Below, piece after piece: positions 7,309 to 15,416 of a DNA stretch of 64,000 bases. The DNA is from Bradyrhizobium manausense (lineage in GTDB: Bacteria > Pseudomonadota > Alphaproteobacteria > Rhizobiales > Xanthobacteraceae): contig NZ_JAFCKB010000008.1 of the NCBI RefSeq assembly GCF_018130615.1, positions 124,001 through 188,000 of the forward strand, in the 5' to 3' direction. Each line of letters begins with the position of its first letter. The first letter of the stretch is position 1. The notes beneath the pieces were generated by a model. It made no database searches, was not told the DNA's origin, and saw only the letters and a program-made list of their open reading frames with translations. The translations under genes were made by a program, and so were the position numbers.

Positions 7309-8781
7309 TTAGTCGTCAAACATCTTCGGCGGCACGAACCCGCCAAACTCGCGCTCGATCAGCTCGGCCAGTCTCAAGGGGGTGCGGTCCTCGAGCCACG
7401 GGCCGACGATCTGCACGCCGACCGGAAGTCCATCCGGCGCAAAGCCGGTCGGGATCGCGGTCGCGGGCAGGCCGGGAAGCGTGGCGATGCCGGGCCAGGC
7501 GAGCTGGTCGGTATAGACGCGCTCCTTGCCATCGATCTTGATACGGCGCTGCTCCTGGTCTTCCGAGTGATCGTGAGGATAGGCCGGTGTCGGCATGATC
7601 GGGCAGATCACAGCATCGAAGGACTTGAACAGCTCGTGCCATTGCGCGCGCAGCCGTGTCCGGCCGCCGCGCGCCATCAGCCAGTCGCGATGGCTGAGCG
7701 CGATGCCGCGCAGGCGTTCAGCCTGCAGGCTGTCGTTGCTGGCCGGCAATGTGGCTGCTGCTGCAACTGCGCCGGCGTAGAATTCGGGCGGGAAGCTGGC
7801 GCCGAGAAACGACAGCAGCATCCGCATATAGAGGCGCGAGGACGCCGCGAAATCCGGCAGCAGCGGGCTGTTGCGCTCGATCTTGACGCCGGCCTTGGCA
7901 AGATTGTCAGCGAGCGTGTTGATGCTCCCGCGCACCGCAGTGTCGGTCGGCAGCACCGGATCGGTATCGACTACGAGGACGCGGAAATCTTTCAGCGCGC
8001 CGTGACGCGCGGCAGGCAGCTCGAGCCTGTAGGCGGTACCGTTGTCGAGCGGGTCGGGCCCGGCCATGACGTCGAGCAGCAAGGATAGATCGCCCGCGCT
8101 CCGCGCCATCGGGCCGACCACGGCGAGATCACGCTCATAGGGTAATGGCGGAGCCGGCGGCGGCGTATGGCCGCGCGACGGCAACAGCTCGAAGCTCGGC
8201 TTGTGCGCGTAGACGCCGCAGTGAAACGCGGGCACGCGCAGCGAGCCACCGATATCCGAGCCGAGCGAGAGCGGGCCGTAACCGGCCGCGAGCGCCGCCG
8301 AGGAACCGCCGGAGGATCCGCCCGGCGTGCGGCCGAGATCATAGGGATTATTGGTGGTGCCGTAGATGTCATTGTAGCTCTGCCAGTCGGCCAGCGAGAG
8401 CGGGACGTTGGTCTTGCCGAGGACGATGGTGCCGGCCTCCTTCACCCGCGTCACCGGCAGCGCATCTTCCTTGGCAACAAAGTCCTTATGCGCGGGATTG
8501 CCCCAGGTCGTGGGCAGGCCGGCGATATTGTAGGATTCCTTCACGGTCATCGGCAGGCCGAGCAGCGGCTTGCGCTCGCCGCGCGCCAAGGCCGCATCCG
8601 CGTCACGCGCCGCGTCGAGGGCCCGATCGTAATCCTTGACGCAGATGGCGTTGATCTTGCCGTCGTGACGTTCGATGCGGTCGATCGCATCCTGCGTGAG
8701 CTCGACCGCGGAGACCTTCTTCGCCGTCAATGCGGCCGATAGCTCGACCGCGCTTTTGAAACTCCATTCCGATTTGGCCAC
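7309..8781 (-). CDS. Amidase (amidase signature family)
   Basis: A 490-residue protein starting at GTG 8781 with CAGGAG eight bases upstream. The full amidase signature triad is visible: K81 (GLPMTVKESYN), cis-Ser S156 in the GGSSGGSSAALAAG block (154-167), and nucleophile S180 in GSDIGGSL. The length matches stand-alone aliphatic or aromatic amidases rather than GatA, and no gatB/gatC is nearby. It hydrolyses a carboxamide to acid and ammonia; the specific substrate cannot be read. No signal peptide, so cytoplasmic. Confidence 0.92.
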   Translation of the reverse strand: MAKSEWSFKSAVELSAALTAKKVSAVELTQDAIDRIERHDGKINAICVKDYDRALDAARDADAALARGERKPLLGLPMTVKESYNIAGLPTTWGNPAHKDFVAKEDALPVTRVKEAGTIVLGKTNVPLSLADWQSYNDIYGTTNNPYDLGRTPGGSSGGSSAALAAGYGPLSLGSDIGGSLRVPAFHCGVYAHKPSFELLPSRGHTPPPAPPLPYERDLAVVGPMARSAGDLSLLLDVMAGPDPLDNGTAYRLELPAARHGALKDFRVLVVDTDPVLPTDTAVRGSINTLADNLAKAGVKIERNSPLLPDFAASSRLYMRMLLSFLGASFPPEFYAGAVAAAATLPASNDSLQAERLRGIALSHRDWLMARGGRTRLRAQWHELFKSFDAVICPIMPTPAYPHDHSEDQEQRRIKIDGKERVYTDQLAWPGIATLPGLPATAIPTGFAPDGLPVGVQIVGPWLEDRTPLRLAELIEREFGGFVPPKMFDD

Positions 8782-8870
8782 GAGATGCTCCTGCGCTTCA
8801 CTGCTGGATGATGCGCAGTTTTAGCCGATGCCGCAACCGTCGTTTGATCGCGGTTGATCTGTCCGGAACC

Positions 8871-9401
8871 CTATCCAGGCAGCATTCGCCGCATCACGCG
8901 ATCGCGATAGATGAAGATATGGACGAGCGCGGCTGCGATGTGAATGCCGATGGTGATGAGCAGCGCCCATTCCATTGCCTGGTGGAGGCCGTCGATGGTG
9001 CGGCCGGCGGCTGCGTTGTCGGACGCGAGCATCGGCAGCGGCACGAGATAGAAAAACGAGACCGACCATCCGCGGAAGGACGCAAACAGCCAGCCCGAGA
9101 GCGTCGTCGCCAGCACCAGCGCGTAAAGCAGCCAGTGAACGGCTTCCGACGACAAGCGTTGCCAGGCGGGCAACGAGCTTTCAGGCGCGACGGGATGGGT
9201 GATGCGCCAGAGAAAGCGCAGCGCCGTCAGCACCAGGATCGTAATTCCAATCGACACATGGAAAGTCATGCCGGCGCCCGGGCTCATGCCCCGATGGATA
9301 TCCGGCATGAGCCAGCCGATCGGGTATTGCACGGCAAGCAGTGCAACGATGAGCCAGTGGAAGAATTTAGCAGGTGTACCGTATTGAAGACGAATCGTCA
9401 T
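8871..9401 (-). CDS. Cytochrome b561-type membrane protein
   Basis: A 176-residue protein from ATG 9401; a longer start at 9431 is possible. Four hydrophobic helices are seen: FFHWLIVALLAVQYPIGWL, HVSIGITILVLTALRF, HWLLYALVLATTLSGWLFAS and HQAMEWALLITIGIHIAAALVHIFIY. Histidines near the helix ends (H in AKFFHW, TFHVSIG, AVHWLLY and IGIHIAAALVHIF) are placed to bind two b hemes, as in bacterial b561/CybB proteins, which pass electrons from quinol or to superoxide. It is followed upstream on the same strand by mbfA, 58 bp away, so co-transcription with mbfA is possible. Confidence 0.87.
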   Translation of the reverse strand: MTIRLQYGTPAKFFHWLIVALLAVQYPIGWLMPDIHRGMSPGAGMTFHVSIGITILVLTALRFLWRITHPVAPESSLPAWQRLSSEAVHWLLYALVLATTLSGWLFASFRGWSVSFFYLVPLPMLASDNAAAGRTIDGLHQAMEWALLITIGIHIAAALVHIFIYRDRVMRRMLPG

Positions 9402-9459
9402 GAGGATCCCGCGTTGGACGCCCGTGCGCAACGATGAATGAACGACGCAGTGTCACCGC

Positions 9460-10431
9460 CTACGCCGCTCCGATCAAGATGCCGACCGCCAGCACGATCG
9501 CACCGCCGAGCACGATCTGGAACACGGCCTGAAGGAACGGCGTGTCCATGTAGCGCGCGCGGATGAAGGCAATCGCCCACAATTCGAAGAACACGACGAT
9601 CCCGGCGACGGCGGTCGCGATCCAGAATGCGTTGGGCCAGGTGTCCGGCACGAGATAGGGCATGGTATGGCCGAGCCCTCCGAGCGTCGTCATCGCGCCG
9701 CAGGTGATGCCGCGCAGCCAGGGCGAGCCGCGTCCCGTCAGCGAGCCGTCGTCCGACAGCGCTTCGGCAAAACCCATGCTGATGCCGGCGCCGATCGAGG
9801 CGGCGAGGCCGACGAGAAAAGTCTGCCAGTTCTGGTGCGTGGCGAAGGCGGCCGCAAACAGCGGCGCCAGCGTCGAGACCGATCCGTCCATCAATCCTGC
9901 GAGGCCGGGCTGCACATATTGCAGCACGAACATGCGGCGGTTGGTGCGGTCTTCTTCCGCGCGCACGTCGGAACTCAGGATCTGGTTCGTCAGCTTCGCG
10001 GCGGTCTCTTCGTGGCCTTTCTCGGCTTCGGCGAGATCGCCGAGCAGGCGGCGCACCCCGACATCCTGGGCCTGTTCGGCGGCCTTCACGTAAAAGCGCT
10101 CGGCCTGCATTTCCATGGTCTCGACTTCCCTGCGGATGGTGTCGAGCGGCAGGTTCTTGGTCAGCCAGATCGGGCGGCGCTTCAGGAATCCCTTGACGTC
10201 CTCGCGGCGGATCGGCGGCAGGTGCTTGCCGAAGCGCTGCTCGTACATTTCCAGCAGCATGTGACGATGGCCGCGCTCCTCCTCGGCCATCTGCTCGAAC
10301 AGCTTTGCCGAGTCCGGGTAACGTTCCCTCAAATCCTCGGCGAAGGTCATGTAGATGCGGCTGTCCTCCTCTTCGGAGGAGATCGCGACCGCCAGAACCT
10401 CGCGCTCGGTCAAATCGGCAAAGTTTTTCAC
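9460..10431 (-). CDS. mbfA: MbfA, membrane-bound ferritin-like iron exporter
   Basis: A 323-residue two-domain protein. Residues 1-~155 are a ferritin-like (erythrin) four-helix domain with diiron-type ExxH pairs E52-H55 and E137-H140 and acidic helix residues at E20-E22 and E104-E111. Residues ~165-323 form a VIT1/CCC1-type membrane domain (GLMDGSVSTLAPLFAAAF, GMTTLGGLGHTMPYLVP-like segments and C-terminal helices). In Bradyrhizobium and Agrobacterium this architecture is MbfA, which exports iron and protects against iron overload and peroxide. A perfect Irr-type ICE sits 20 bp upstream of the start codon, indicating repression by Irr when iron is low. Confidence 0.93.
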   Translation of the reverse strand: MKNFADLTEREVLAVAISSEEEDSRIYMTFAEDLRERYPDSAKLFEQMAEEERGHRHMLLEMYEQRFGKHLPPIRREDVKGFLKRRPIWLTKNLPLDTIRREVETMEMQAERFYVKAAEQAQDVGVRRLLGDLAEAEKGHEETAAKLTNQILSSDVRAEEDRTNRRMFVLQYVQPGLAGLMDGSVSTLAPLFAAAFATHQNWQTFLVGLAASIGAGISMGFAEALSDDGSLTGRGSPWLRGITCGAMTTLGGLGHTMPYLVPDTWPNAFWIATAVAGIVVFFELWAIAFIRARYMDTPFLQAVFQIVLGGAIVLAVGILIGAA

Positions 10432-10450
10432 GAATTGCGCCTGTTATCAG

Positions 10451-10467
10451 TTTAGAACGATTCTAAA
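10451..10467 (-). promoter_or_regulatory. Iron control element (Irr box) upstream of mbfA
   Basis: TTTAGAACGATTCTAAA is a perfect palindrome (7-bp arms, CGA centre) matching the known rhizobial ICE/Irr-box form TTTAGAA-N3-TTCTAAA. Its end is 20 bp from the mbfA start codon, so Irr bound here would overlap the promoter or early transcript and block expression. Confidence 0.85.
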
Positions 10468-10604
10468 TCGATATAGGCTGCAATTCGTTCAGGGTCAATT
10501 CACGCGCGCCGCGCAAACCCTAGCAGTCCACGCGCCGTTACAATGGCGCTTGAGAGCATGGCAGACGTACGGGTTCGAACTCTACATTGTGAATGGACGG
10601 GTGA

Positions 10605-11330
10605 ATGATGGCCAAGGTCAAGTTTCGTCTGAACGATCCGCGGCTGGCGCCCCGCCGCACCAAGCTGGAAATCCCCGGATGGGCCGGCAAGCGCGAGCCG
10701 CGTGCGGACGGCTCGCGCGAGCAGGTCTGGCATTGCGTGCCGTTTTCCGAGGGCGCGCAATACGGCATCGAGCTGTTCTATCCCTATGATTTCGAGCTTC
10801 GCGTCACGACCAGGGAGGGGCACTTGATCCTCGAGGCCGATTGGGGCGAGCCGCCGGAAGGTGGCGCGGAATGGCCGCCGTTTCGCAAGTTTGGCGACGC
10901 CTTCTACACCTATCAGATCCTGCTCGATCTCAAGGTCGAAAAAGGCCTGGCGATTCGCACCGAGCCGCATCCGCGGTTCTATACCGATCCGACCGACACC
11001 GTGCCGATTGCCGTCCCTGCGCTGATCCGCAATTGGTGGCCCATGATGTTCTTTTGCGTCTTCAAGGCGCCGGCCGAGGGCCGAACCCATATCTTCCGGC
11101 CGAACGAGCCGTTCGCGCAAATCATCGTCGTTCCTGAGGAAGCGAACTTCGAACTCGAGCCCATGGGCGAGGAGGAAGCGGCAGAGCGCGAGTTGCAAGC
11201 CCGCCGGATCTACAGCAATCGGCCCAAACTGGCGGCCGGCACCGAGTGGACATCGTCATCTGATACCGTATTCGACGGTACTTACCGGCACCTGCACCGC
11301 GCGGCAAAGGACAAGGCCCGTAACGAATAG
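10605..11330 (+). CDS. Conserved protein of unknown function
   Basis: A 241-residue soluble protein (no signal peptide or membrane helix) that I do not recognise. It starts at one of two adjacent ATG codons (10605/10608). It is rich in aromatic residues and prolines, with beta-rich stretches (GIELFYPYDFELRVTTREG, AFYTYQILLDLKVEKG), an IRNWWPMMFFCVFKAPAEG core and an acidic segment (ELEPMGEEEAAERELQARR) near the C-terminus. The pattern, with repeated FYPY/FRPN motifs, suggests a compact single-domain protein. It is divergent from mbfA across the ICE, so a link to iron is possible but unsupported by its sequence. Confidence 0.6.
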   Translation: MMAKVKFRLNDPRLAPRRTKLEIPGWAGKREPRADGSREQVWHCVPFSEGAQYGIELFYPYDFELRVTTREGHLILEADWGEPPEGGAEWPPFRKFGDAFYTYQILLDLKVEKGLAIRTEPHPRFYTDPTDTVPIAVPALIRNWWPMMFFCVFKAPAEGRTHIFRPNEPFAQIIVVPEEANFELEPMGEEEAAERELQARRIYSNRPKLAAGTEWTSSSDTVFDGTYRHLHRAAKDKARNE

Positions 11331-11331
11331 G

Positions 11332-11391
11332 GCGTTTTCGAGCGAAGCCGACACCGGTTCGCATAAAGAAAGCGCGTCAAAACAGGAATTC
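11332..11391. repeat. Dispersed intergenic repeat (GCGTTTTCGAGCGAAG type)
   Basis: The block GCGTTTTCGAGCGAAG..ACACCGGTTCGC..AAGAAAGCGCGTCAAAAC is a very common dispersed repeat in Bradyrhizobium and relatives, recognised by its wording, with complementary ends GCGTTTTC / GAAAGCGC. It immediately follows a stop codon. Confidence 0.6.
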
Positions 11392-11510
11392 GAGCCCCCG
11401 TTCCGTTTCCATCGCTTTAGAGCGGACGACCGTTCCTGGACTTGCCGTCATCATCGACGATCGTGATGGGTGATTTGCCCAACTTTCCCTGTTTCGGGCC
11501 ATCGAAAGCA

Positions 11511-11532
11511 AACAGGACCCGTAGGTCCTGTT
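11511..11532 (-). terminator. Terminator hairpin of the His-rich protein gene
   Basis: A perfect 9-bp inverted repeat AACAGGACC-CGTA-GGTCCTGTT, 24 bp past the stop of the minus-strand His-rich gene, followed on that strand by TGCTTTC. The T tract is short, so efficiency is uncertain. Confidence 0.55.
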
Positions 11533-11556
11533 CATCTCATTCCTGGCGTCGCGACC

Positions 11557-11928
11557 TCAATAGTCGCGGCGATAGAAGCTGTGATGGTGGTGGTGATGGT
11601 GATGATGGTGGTGATAATACCGCCGATATCGCGGGACCACCACGACCGGTGCGTCGTAGTCGTAATAGCGACGACGATAGAAGCTGTGGTGGTGATGGTG
11701 ATGATGATGATGGTAGTAAAATTGAGCGACCTGAACATTGTCGCTCGCTTTTGGCGGAGCCGCTTCATCGATGGCTTGTAGCAGCGCGCTGGCGTTGGCA
11801 ATCGGCTCCAGCAGCTCGGCGTATGAATTCGCCTGCAGGACGTCCGTCGGTGCAGGCGCAGCTTCGGCGGTGCCCAGCGTTCCGAGCGCAGCTACTGCTC
11901 CCAGTAATCCGGCGATCTTCTTGTCCAA
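11557..11928 (-). CDS. Exported histidine-rich protein with two poly-His runs
   Basis: A 123-residue protein. The N-terminus is a signal peptide (K-K, hydrophobic AGLLGAVAALGTLG, cleavage near TAEAAPA at ~23-25). The middle (~26-68) is a short Ala/Leu-rich segment. The C-terminal half carries two copies of a unit built as YY, a run of His (9 then 11), then HSFYRR: residues ~73-89 and ~104-123, separated by a Tyr/Arg/Val-rich linker (DYDAPVVVVPRYRRYY). Such stretches bind Zn, Ni, Cu or Co, so a periplasmic metal buffer or chaperone is plausible. No known domain. It has its own terminator and apparently its own promoter; mbfA is 1.1 kb away. Confidence 0.75.
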   Translation of the reverse strand: MDKKIAGLLGAVAALGTLGTAEAAPAPTDVLQANSYAELLEPIANASALLQAIDEAAPPKASDNVQVAQFYYHHHHHHHHHSFYRRRYYDYDAPVVVVPRYRRYYHHHHHHHHHHHSFYRRDY

Positions 11929-12039
11929 TGTCGTTCTCCATGGTCGCCGGATGCAGCTCCGGTGTCTCGCAACGTCGGATATTGCCGAATGTTCCCTGAA
12001 CCGCCGATTAATACCTTGTGGCGGGAGGGTGGCGTTGCT

Positions 12040-13197
12040 TCAGCCGAAAGAGGCCGTCGCGGCGCGGTGGAGAAATTGTAACAGCAGCCGGCTCACCTCA
12101 GCCGGCTGCTCCTGCTGCACCCAATGGCCGGCGCCATCGACGAGATGGCAGCCCAGCATCCTAGTGCAGCCGCGTCCCTGCATGGCCTCGAACACGCCGG
12201 GGCGCTGATAGGTGCCCCAATCCTGCTTGCCCGAGATGAAGCAGGAGGGCACGTCGATGCTGCGGCCCGAAAACAGCTGCATCTCGTTGTTGAGCATGCC
12301 CGTCGTGCCGTAGCGATACCATTGCAGACCGCCCTGAAATCCGGTGCGGCCATATTCGGCGCTGTAAAAAGCGAGATCGCTGTCCGGCAGCCACGTGTTG
12401 GCGGCGATCGCAGCGGGCGATGGCATCTCCTTCGCGACCGTCTCGGCCATGGTCTCGCCGAGGTCCATCACGTAGTAGGTCGGCAGCTTTGCGAGCTCAC
12501 CCGCAGACCATGATTTCAGCGGAGTGGGCTTGTTGTCGATCCAGTCCGCGCTCTTGTGATGGTAATAAGCGCGCAGGAAGTCATGCATGCCCTGTGGCGC
12601 GTGCTGCATGTCGGCATTGGCCGGACGTGTCGAATAGTACCATTGATAGTGAATGCGCGGGCGCGGCAGCGCGGCGAGCTCGCGATGAACGGGATCTTCG
12701 ACCGGCGGCTTTACTGGCGTGTCGACCGTGTTGAAAGGTAACGGCGGCGCTCCGCCGAACGGTGCGCTCATCAACGTCACCGAGCGAAACACGTCGGGCC
12801 GGATCAGCGCGCACCACGCCGCGACCGGGCTGCCGAAATCATGTCCGGCCAGATCGACCTGCTTGTAGCCGAACGCCGACACCAGCGAGAGCGCATCGCG
12901 CACGAGGTCGAGGAGCGAGAATGGCGCGAGATCGCCGTCGTAGTCCGCGGTCCATCCGGTGGTGCGGCCGTAGCCGCGCTGGTCGGGCGCGATCACGTGA
13001 TAGCCCGCACAGCTGAGCGCCGGCATTACCCTGCGCCAGGAGAAGGCGAGTTCGGGAAAGCCGTGCAGCAACAGAATACAGGGACGGCCTTTGGTCTCGA
13101 AACCGGCCTCGAGCAGATGCATGCGCAAGCCGTTGATGCCATCGACATAACGCGAGCGGATACCGGCGGGGAGAGGGATGTCGGGAAGTGCAGTCAT
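12040..13197 (-). CDS. Alpha/beta hydrolase, epoxide hydrolase/haloalkane dehalogenase-like
   Basis: A 385-residue protein from ATG 13197; a longer frame to 13269 reads through a repeat and is rejected. The fold signature is strong: HGFPELAFSW (oxyanion HGxP), DQRGYGRT, and the nucleophile elbow GHDFGSPVAAW, whose aspartate replaces serine as in epoxide hydrolases and dehalogenases. The acidic partner is likely in ISGKQDWG and the histidine is in DGAGHWVQQEQP near the C-terminus. A cap-domain region lies between ~165 and 320, longer than usual. It is expected to open an epoxide or remove a halide from a small organic compound in the cytoplasm. The adjacent upstream gene is an MBL hydrolase. 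Confidence 0.87.
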   Translation of the reverse strand: MTALPDIPLPAGIRSRYVDGINGLRMHLLEAGFETKGRPCILLLHGFPELAFSWRRVMPALSCAGYHVIAPDQRGYGRTTGWTADYDGDLAPFSLLDLVRDALSLVSAFGYKQVDLAGHDFGSPVAAWCALIRPDVFRSVTLMSAPFGGAPPLPFNTVDTPVKPPVEDPVHRELAALPRPRIHYQWYYSTRPANADMQHAPQGMHDFLRAYYHHKSADWIDNKPTPLKSWSAGELAKLPTYYVMDLGETMAETVAKEMPSPAAIAANTWLPDSDLAFYSAEYGRTGFQGGLQWYRYGTTGMLNNEMQLFSGRSIDVPSCFISGKQDWGTYQRPGVFEAMQGRGCTRMLGCHLVDGAGHWVQQEQPAEVSRLLLQFLHRAATASFG

Positions 13198-13220
13198 TGC
13201 TTTCTCCACACGGGTGGAAT

Positions 13221-13312
13221 CGTAGGGTGGACAAAGCGAAGCGTGCTCACCATAAGGAGTGGTGGGCACGGCGCGCGTAGTGCGCGCCTTTGCCTACCCT
13301 GCGGCGCCTCAG
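13221..13312. repeat. Intergenic palindromic repeat, family I copy 1
   Basis: CGTAGGGTGGACAAAGCGAAGCGTG...GGTGGGCACGGCGCGCG and GCGCGCCTTTGCCTACCCTGCGG form an interrupted palindrome of the GTAGGGTGGGCAAAG type found widely in Bradyrhizobium. A related element is at 32951-33067. Confidence 0.7.
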
Positions 13313-13317
13313 TTAAC

Positions 13318-14184
13318 TCACACCGCCGCACACACGAATGCGTTGCCCTCGCGCTTGATCTTCCCCACCGACGGCGAGGGGAAATGCGCGGTGCAGCACA
13401 GCGTGTCGGTGTCACAATAGCGTTCAAGAAAGTTTCGACGCGTCGTGGCCGCCTTGGCCGGATCGACGTCGAACTTGATCGATAGCTCCGGGTACCGCGT
13501 CTGCAATGGCGAATGCATGAGGTCGCCGGAGAACACGGCGTCATCCTTGCCCCGGCCCATGGTGAAGGCGACATGGCCGGGCGTATGGCCCGGCGTCGGC
13601 AGGATGCGAACGTGATCGCCGATCTGGTGGTCGTTGCCGACGAGCTCATGGCGCCCTGCCTCGACCACCGGCAGTACGCTGTCGGCGAAGGGGGGGATCT
13701 CCGCTTTCGCATTCTGCTCGAACCAATGGTCGTATTCCTGCCTGGCGAAGACGTAGCGTGCCTTGGGGAAGGTCGGCACCCAGCGACCGTTCTCCATCCG
13801 CGTGTTCCAGCCGACGTGATCGACATGCAGATGCGTGCACATCACGAAATCGATGTCGTCCACGGCAAGGCCCGCGGCGCCGAGTGCCCGCAAATACGTG
13901 TCATCGGTCTTCATGTTCCATTTCGGCCGCGGTCGCGGCTTGTCGTTACCAATGCAGCTGTCGATCAGGATGGTGTGATGCGGTGTCTTCACCACATAGG
14001 ACTGGAAGCACAGCAGCAGCACGTCCTGATCGTCCAGCGCCTTGGCTTCTCGCATCCAGCCCCGGTTCTCGGCCAGCACCTCGGGCGTCAGCCCCGGCAG
14101 CATCTCCAGCGCCGGGACGAACGAGGTTTCCTGCTCGATGACGCGATGGATGGTGAGGTCGCCGACCGCGTATTTCAGGCTCAT
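13318..14184 (-). CDS. MBL-fold metallo-hydrolase (paralogue of 17147)
   Basis: A 288-residue protein with RBS AAAGGAAGC. The metallo-beta-lactamase HxHxDH motif is intact in MCTHLHVDHVGWNT (~118-131). The later ligand histidine is in PTPGHTPGHVAF, the bridging aspartate in FSGDLMHSP, and the last histidine in CCTAHFPSPSVG, so a two-metal site is expected. It belongs to the AttM/lactonase-like and related hydrolase group; lactone or ester hydrolysis is plausible. A close relative encoded at 17147-17998 shares the HLHVDHVGWNT core and the following WVPTFP-ARYVF segment. A serine hydrolase gene starts just upstream of its start codon on the opposite side. Confidence 0.88.
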   Translation of the reverse strand: MSLKYAVGDLTIHRVIEQETSFVPALEMLPGLTPEVLAENRGWMREAKALDDQDVLLLCFQSYVVKTPHHTILIDSCIGNDKPRPRPKWNMKTDDTYLRALGAAGLAVDDIDFVMCTHLHVDHVGWNTRMENGRWVPTFPKARYVFARQEYDHWFEQNAKAEIPPFADSVLPVVEAGRHELVGNDHQIGDHVRILPTPGHTPGHVAFTMGRGKDDAVFSGDLMHSPLQTRYPELSIKFDVDPAKAATTRRNFLERYCDTDTLCCTAHFPSPSVGKIKREGNAFVCAAV

Positions 14185-14201
14185 GCTCGCTTCCTTTAAA
14201 A

Positions 14202-15392
14202 TCAGTGCGCGTCGCGTACGGATGGAATGACGATATTGGAGAGGATGTCGATCGCGGCCAGGCCTTCCTTGGGCTGGCCGTATTGCGCGGCTGAAGTCAT
14301 CACGACGAGATCAAGCTCGGGCACGATGAAGACGCGTTGACCGCCCCAGCCGAAGGCTGCAACCCATTTGATCTCCTTGCCGCCGGCCAGCGAGCGGCCC
14401 ATCCACCATTGATAGCCGTAGAACAGCGTGCCGCCGAAATAGCCGACCGCCTGGAAGCGCGGCGTGATCGATTGCGCGATCCAGTCGGCCGGGACGATCT
14501 GCCGGCCCTTCCACCGGCCGTGATTGAGCACGAGCTGGCCGATCTTCGCCGCATCGCGCGGCCGCAACCGCAGGCCCGCGGCCGCTGCGATCTTGCCGTT
14601 CTTGTACGTCTTCCATTCGACGTCGGTGATGCCGAGCGGCTGGAATAGCATTTCGCGCGCAAATGTCTCCAGCGGCTTGCCCGAGACGTGCTCGAGGATG
14701 TTGCCGAGCAGTTCAGTCCCGCCGCCATTATAGGCCCACAGCACGTCGGGCGGCGCAGCGACCGGCTTTGCGAGCACATAGCCGATCGGATCGGCTTCAA
14801 AGACGAGGTGCGGCTCGTCGTTTTTCGGATCGGTCCAGGCCCGCGCCTCGTCCCATGTGATGCCGGAGGACATTGTCAGCAGATGGCGCAGCGTGATGGC
14901 ATCCCATCCCGGCTGCTTCACCGCTGCGGAATCGGGGAAGAATTTCAGGACGGGCTCATCGACACCGGCGATGAGCTTGCGGTCGATCGCGATTCCGACC
15001 AGCAGCGAGGTCACGCTCTTGGTTGCCGAGCGCATGTCGTGCTTGGTCGTGGCGGCGAATTCGTACTGGCCGTCCGTCTGTCCCCAAGGCTGGTCGTAGC
15101 CGGGAAAATATTGCTCGAAGACAAGCTTGCCATGCCTGATGACGACGATCGAATGGACCGCGGTTGCCCGCTGCTCGAGTCGCGCCGCGATGCTGCACAG
15201 CTGCGCGCCGTCCATGCCGACATCGTCGGGCGAAGCGATCTCCCAGCCATCGTCGATCGATGACGGCGATCCGCAAGCCTGATTGGCTTGTCCGGGCGAC
15301 ATGCTCTCGGCCCGTAGATGGGTGCCTGAGACAGAGAGCGCGAGCAGAAGGCTCGCGCTGAGACTTGTGAGACGGGAGAACCGATCGCGCAT
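14202..15392 (-). CDS. Exported serine hydrolase, beta-lactamase (class C)/penicillin-binding-like
   Basis: About 396 residues from ATG 15392, which has GCGGGAGA at good spacing; ATG 15398 is an alternative but too close to the RBS. The N-terminus is a signal peptide (SLSASLLLALSVSGTHLRAES). The SxxK motif is in DMRSATKSVTS (~125), the YxN motif in LWAYNGGGTELLG (~223), and the C-terminal triad is in WGGQRVFIVP. Typical of the large esterase/EstB-like beta-lactamase family, acting in the periplasm on an ester, lactone or amide. It is followed on the same strand by an MBL-hydrolase gene 17 bp away, so the two are probably co-transcribed. Confidence 0.88.
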   Translation of the reverse strand: MRDRFSRLTSLSASLLLALSVSGTHLRAESMSPGQANQACGSPSSIDDGWEIASPDDVGMDGAQLCSIAARLEQRATAVHSIVVIRHGKLVFEQYFPGYDQPWGQTDGQYEFAATTKHDMRSATKSVTSLLVGIAIDRKLIAGVDEPVLKFFPDSAAVKQPGWDAITLRHLLTMSSGITWDEARAWTDPKNDEPHLVFEADPIGYVLAKPVAAPPDVLWAYNGGGTELLGNILEHVSGKPLETFAREMLFQPLGITDVEWKTYKNGKIAAAAGLRLRPRDAAKIGQLVLNHGRWKGRQIVPADWIAQSITPRFQAVGYFGGTLFYGYQWWMGRSLAGGKEIKWVAAFGWGGQRVFIVPELDLVVMTSAAQYGQPKEGLAAIDILSNIVIPSVRDAH

Positions 15393-15416
15393 CGTCATTC
15401 TCCCGCCATGTCTTCG

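Noticed and set aside
11560-11715. Short tandem repeats that could be mistaken for a CRISPR-like or microsatellite array
   Set aside because: They are CAT/CAC codon runs inside an exported protein's reading frame; there are no spacers of regular length.
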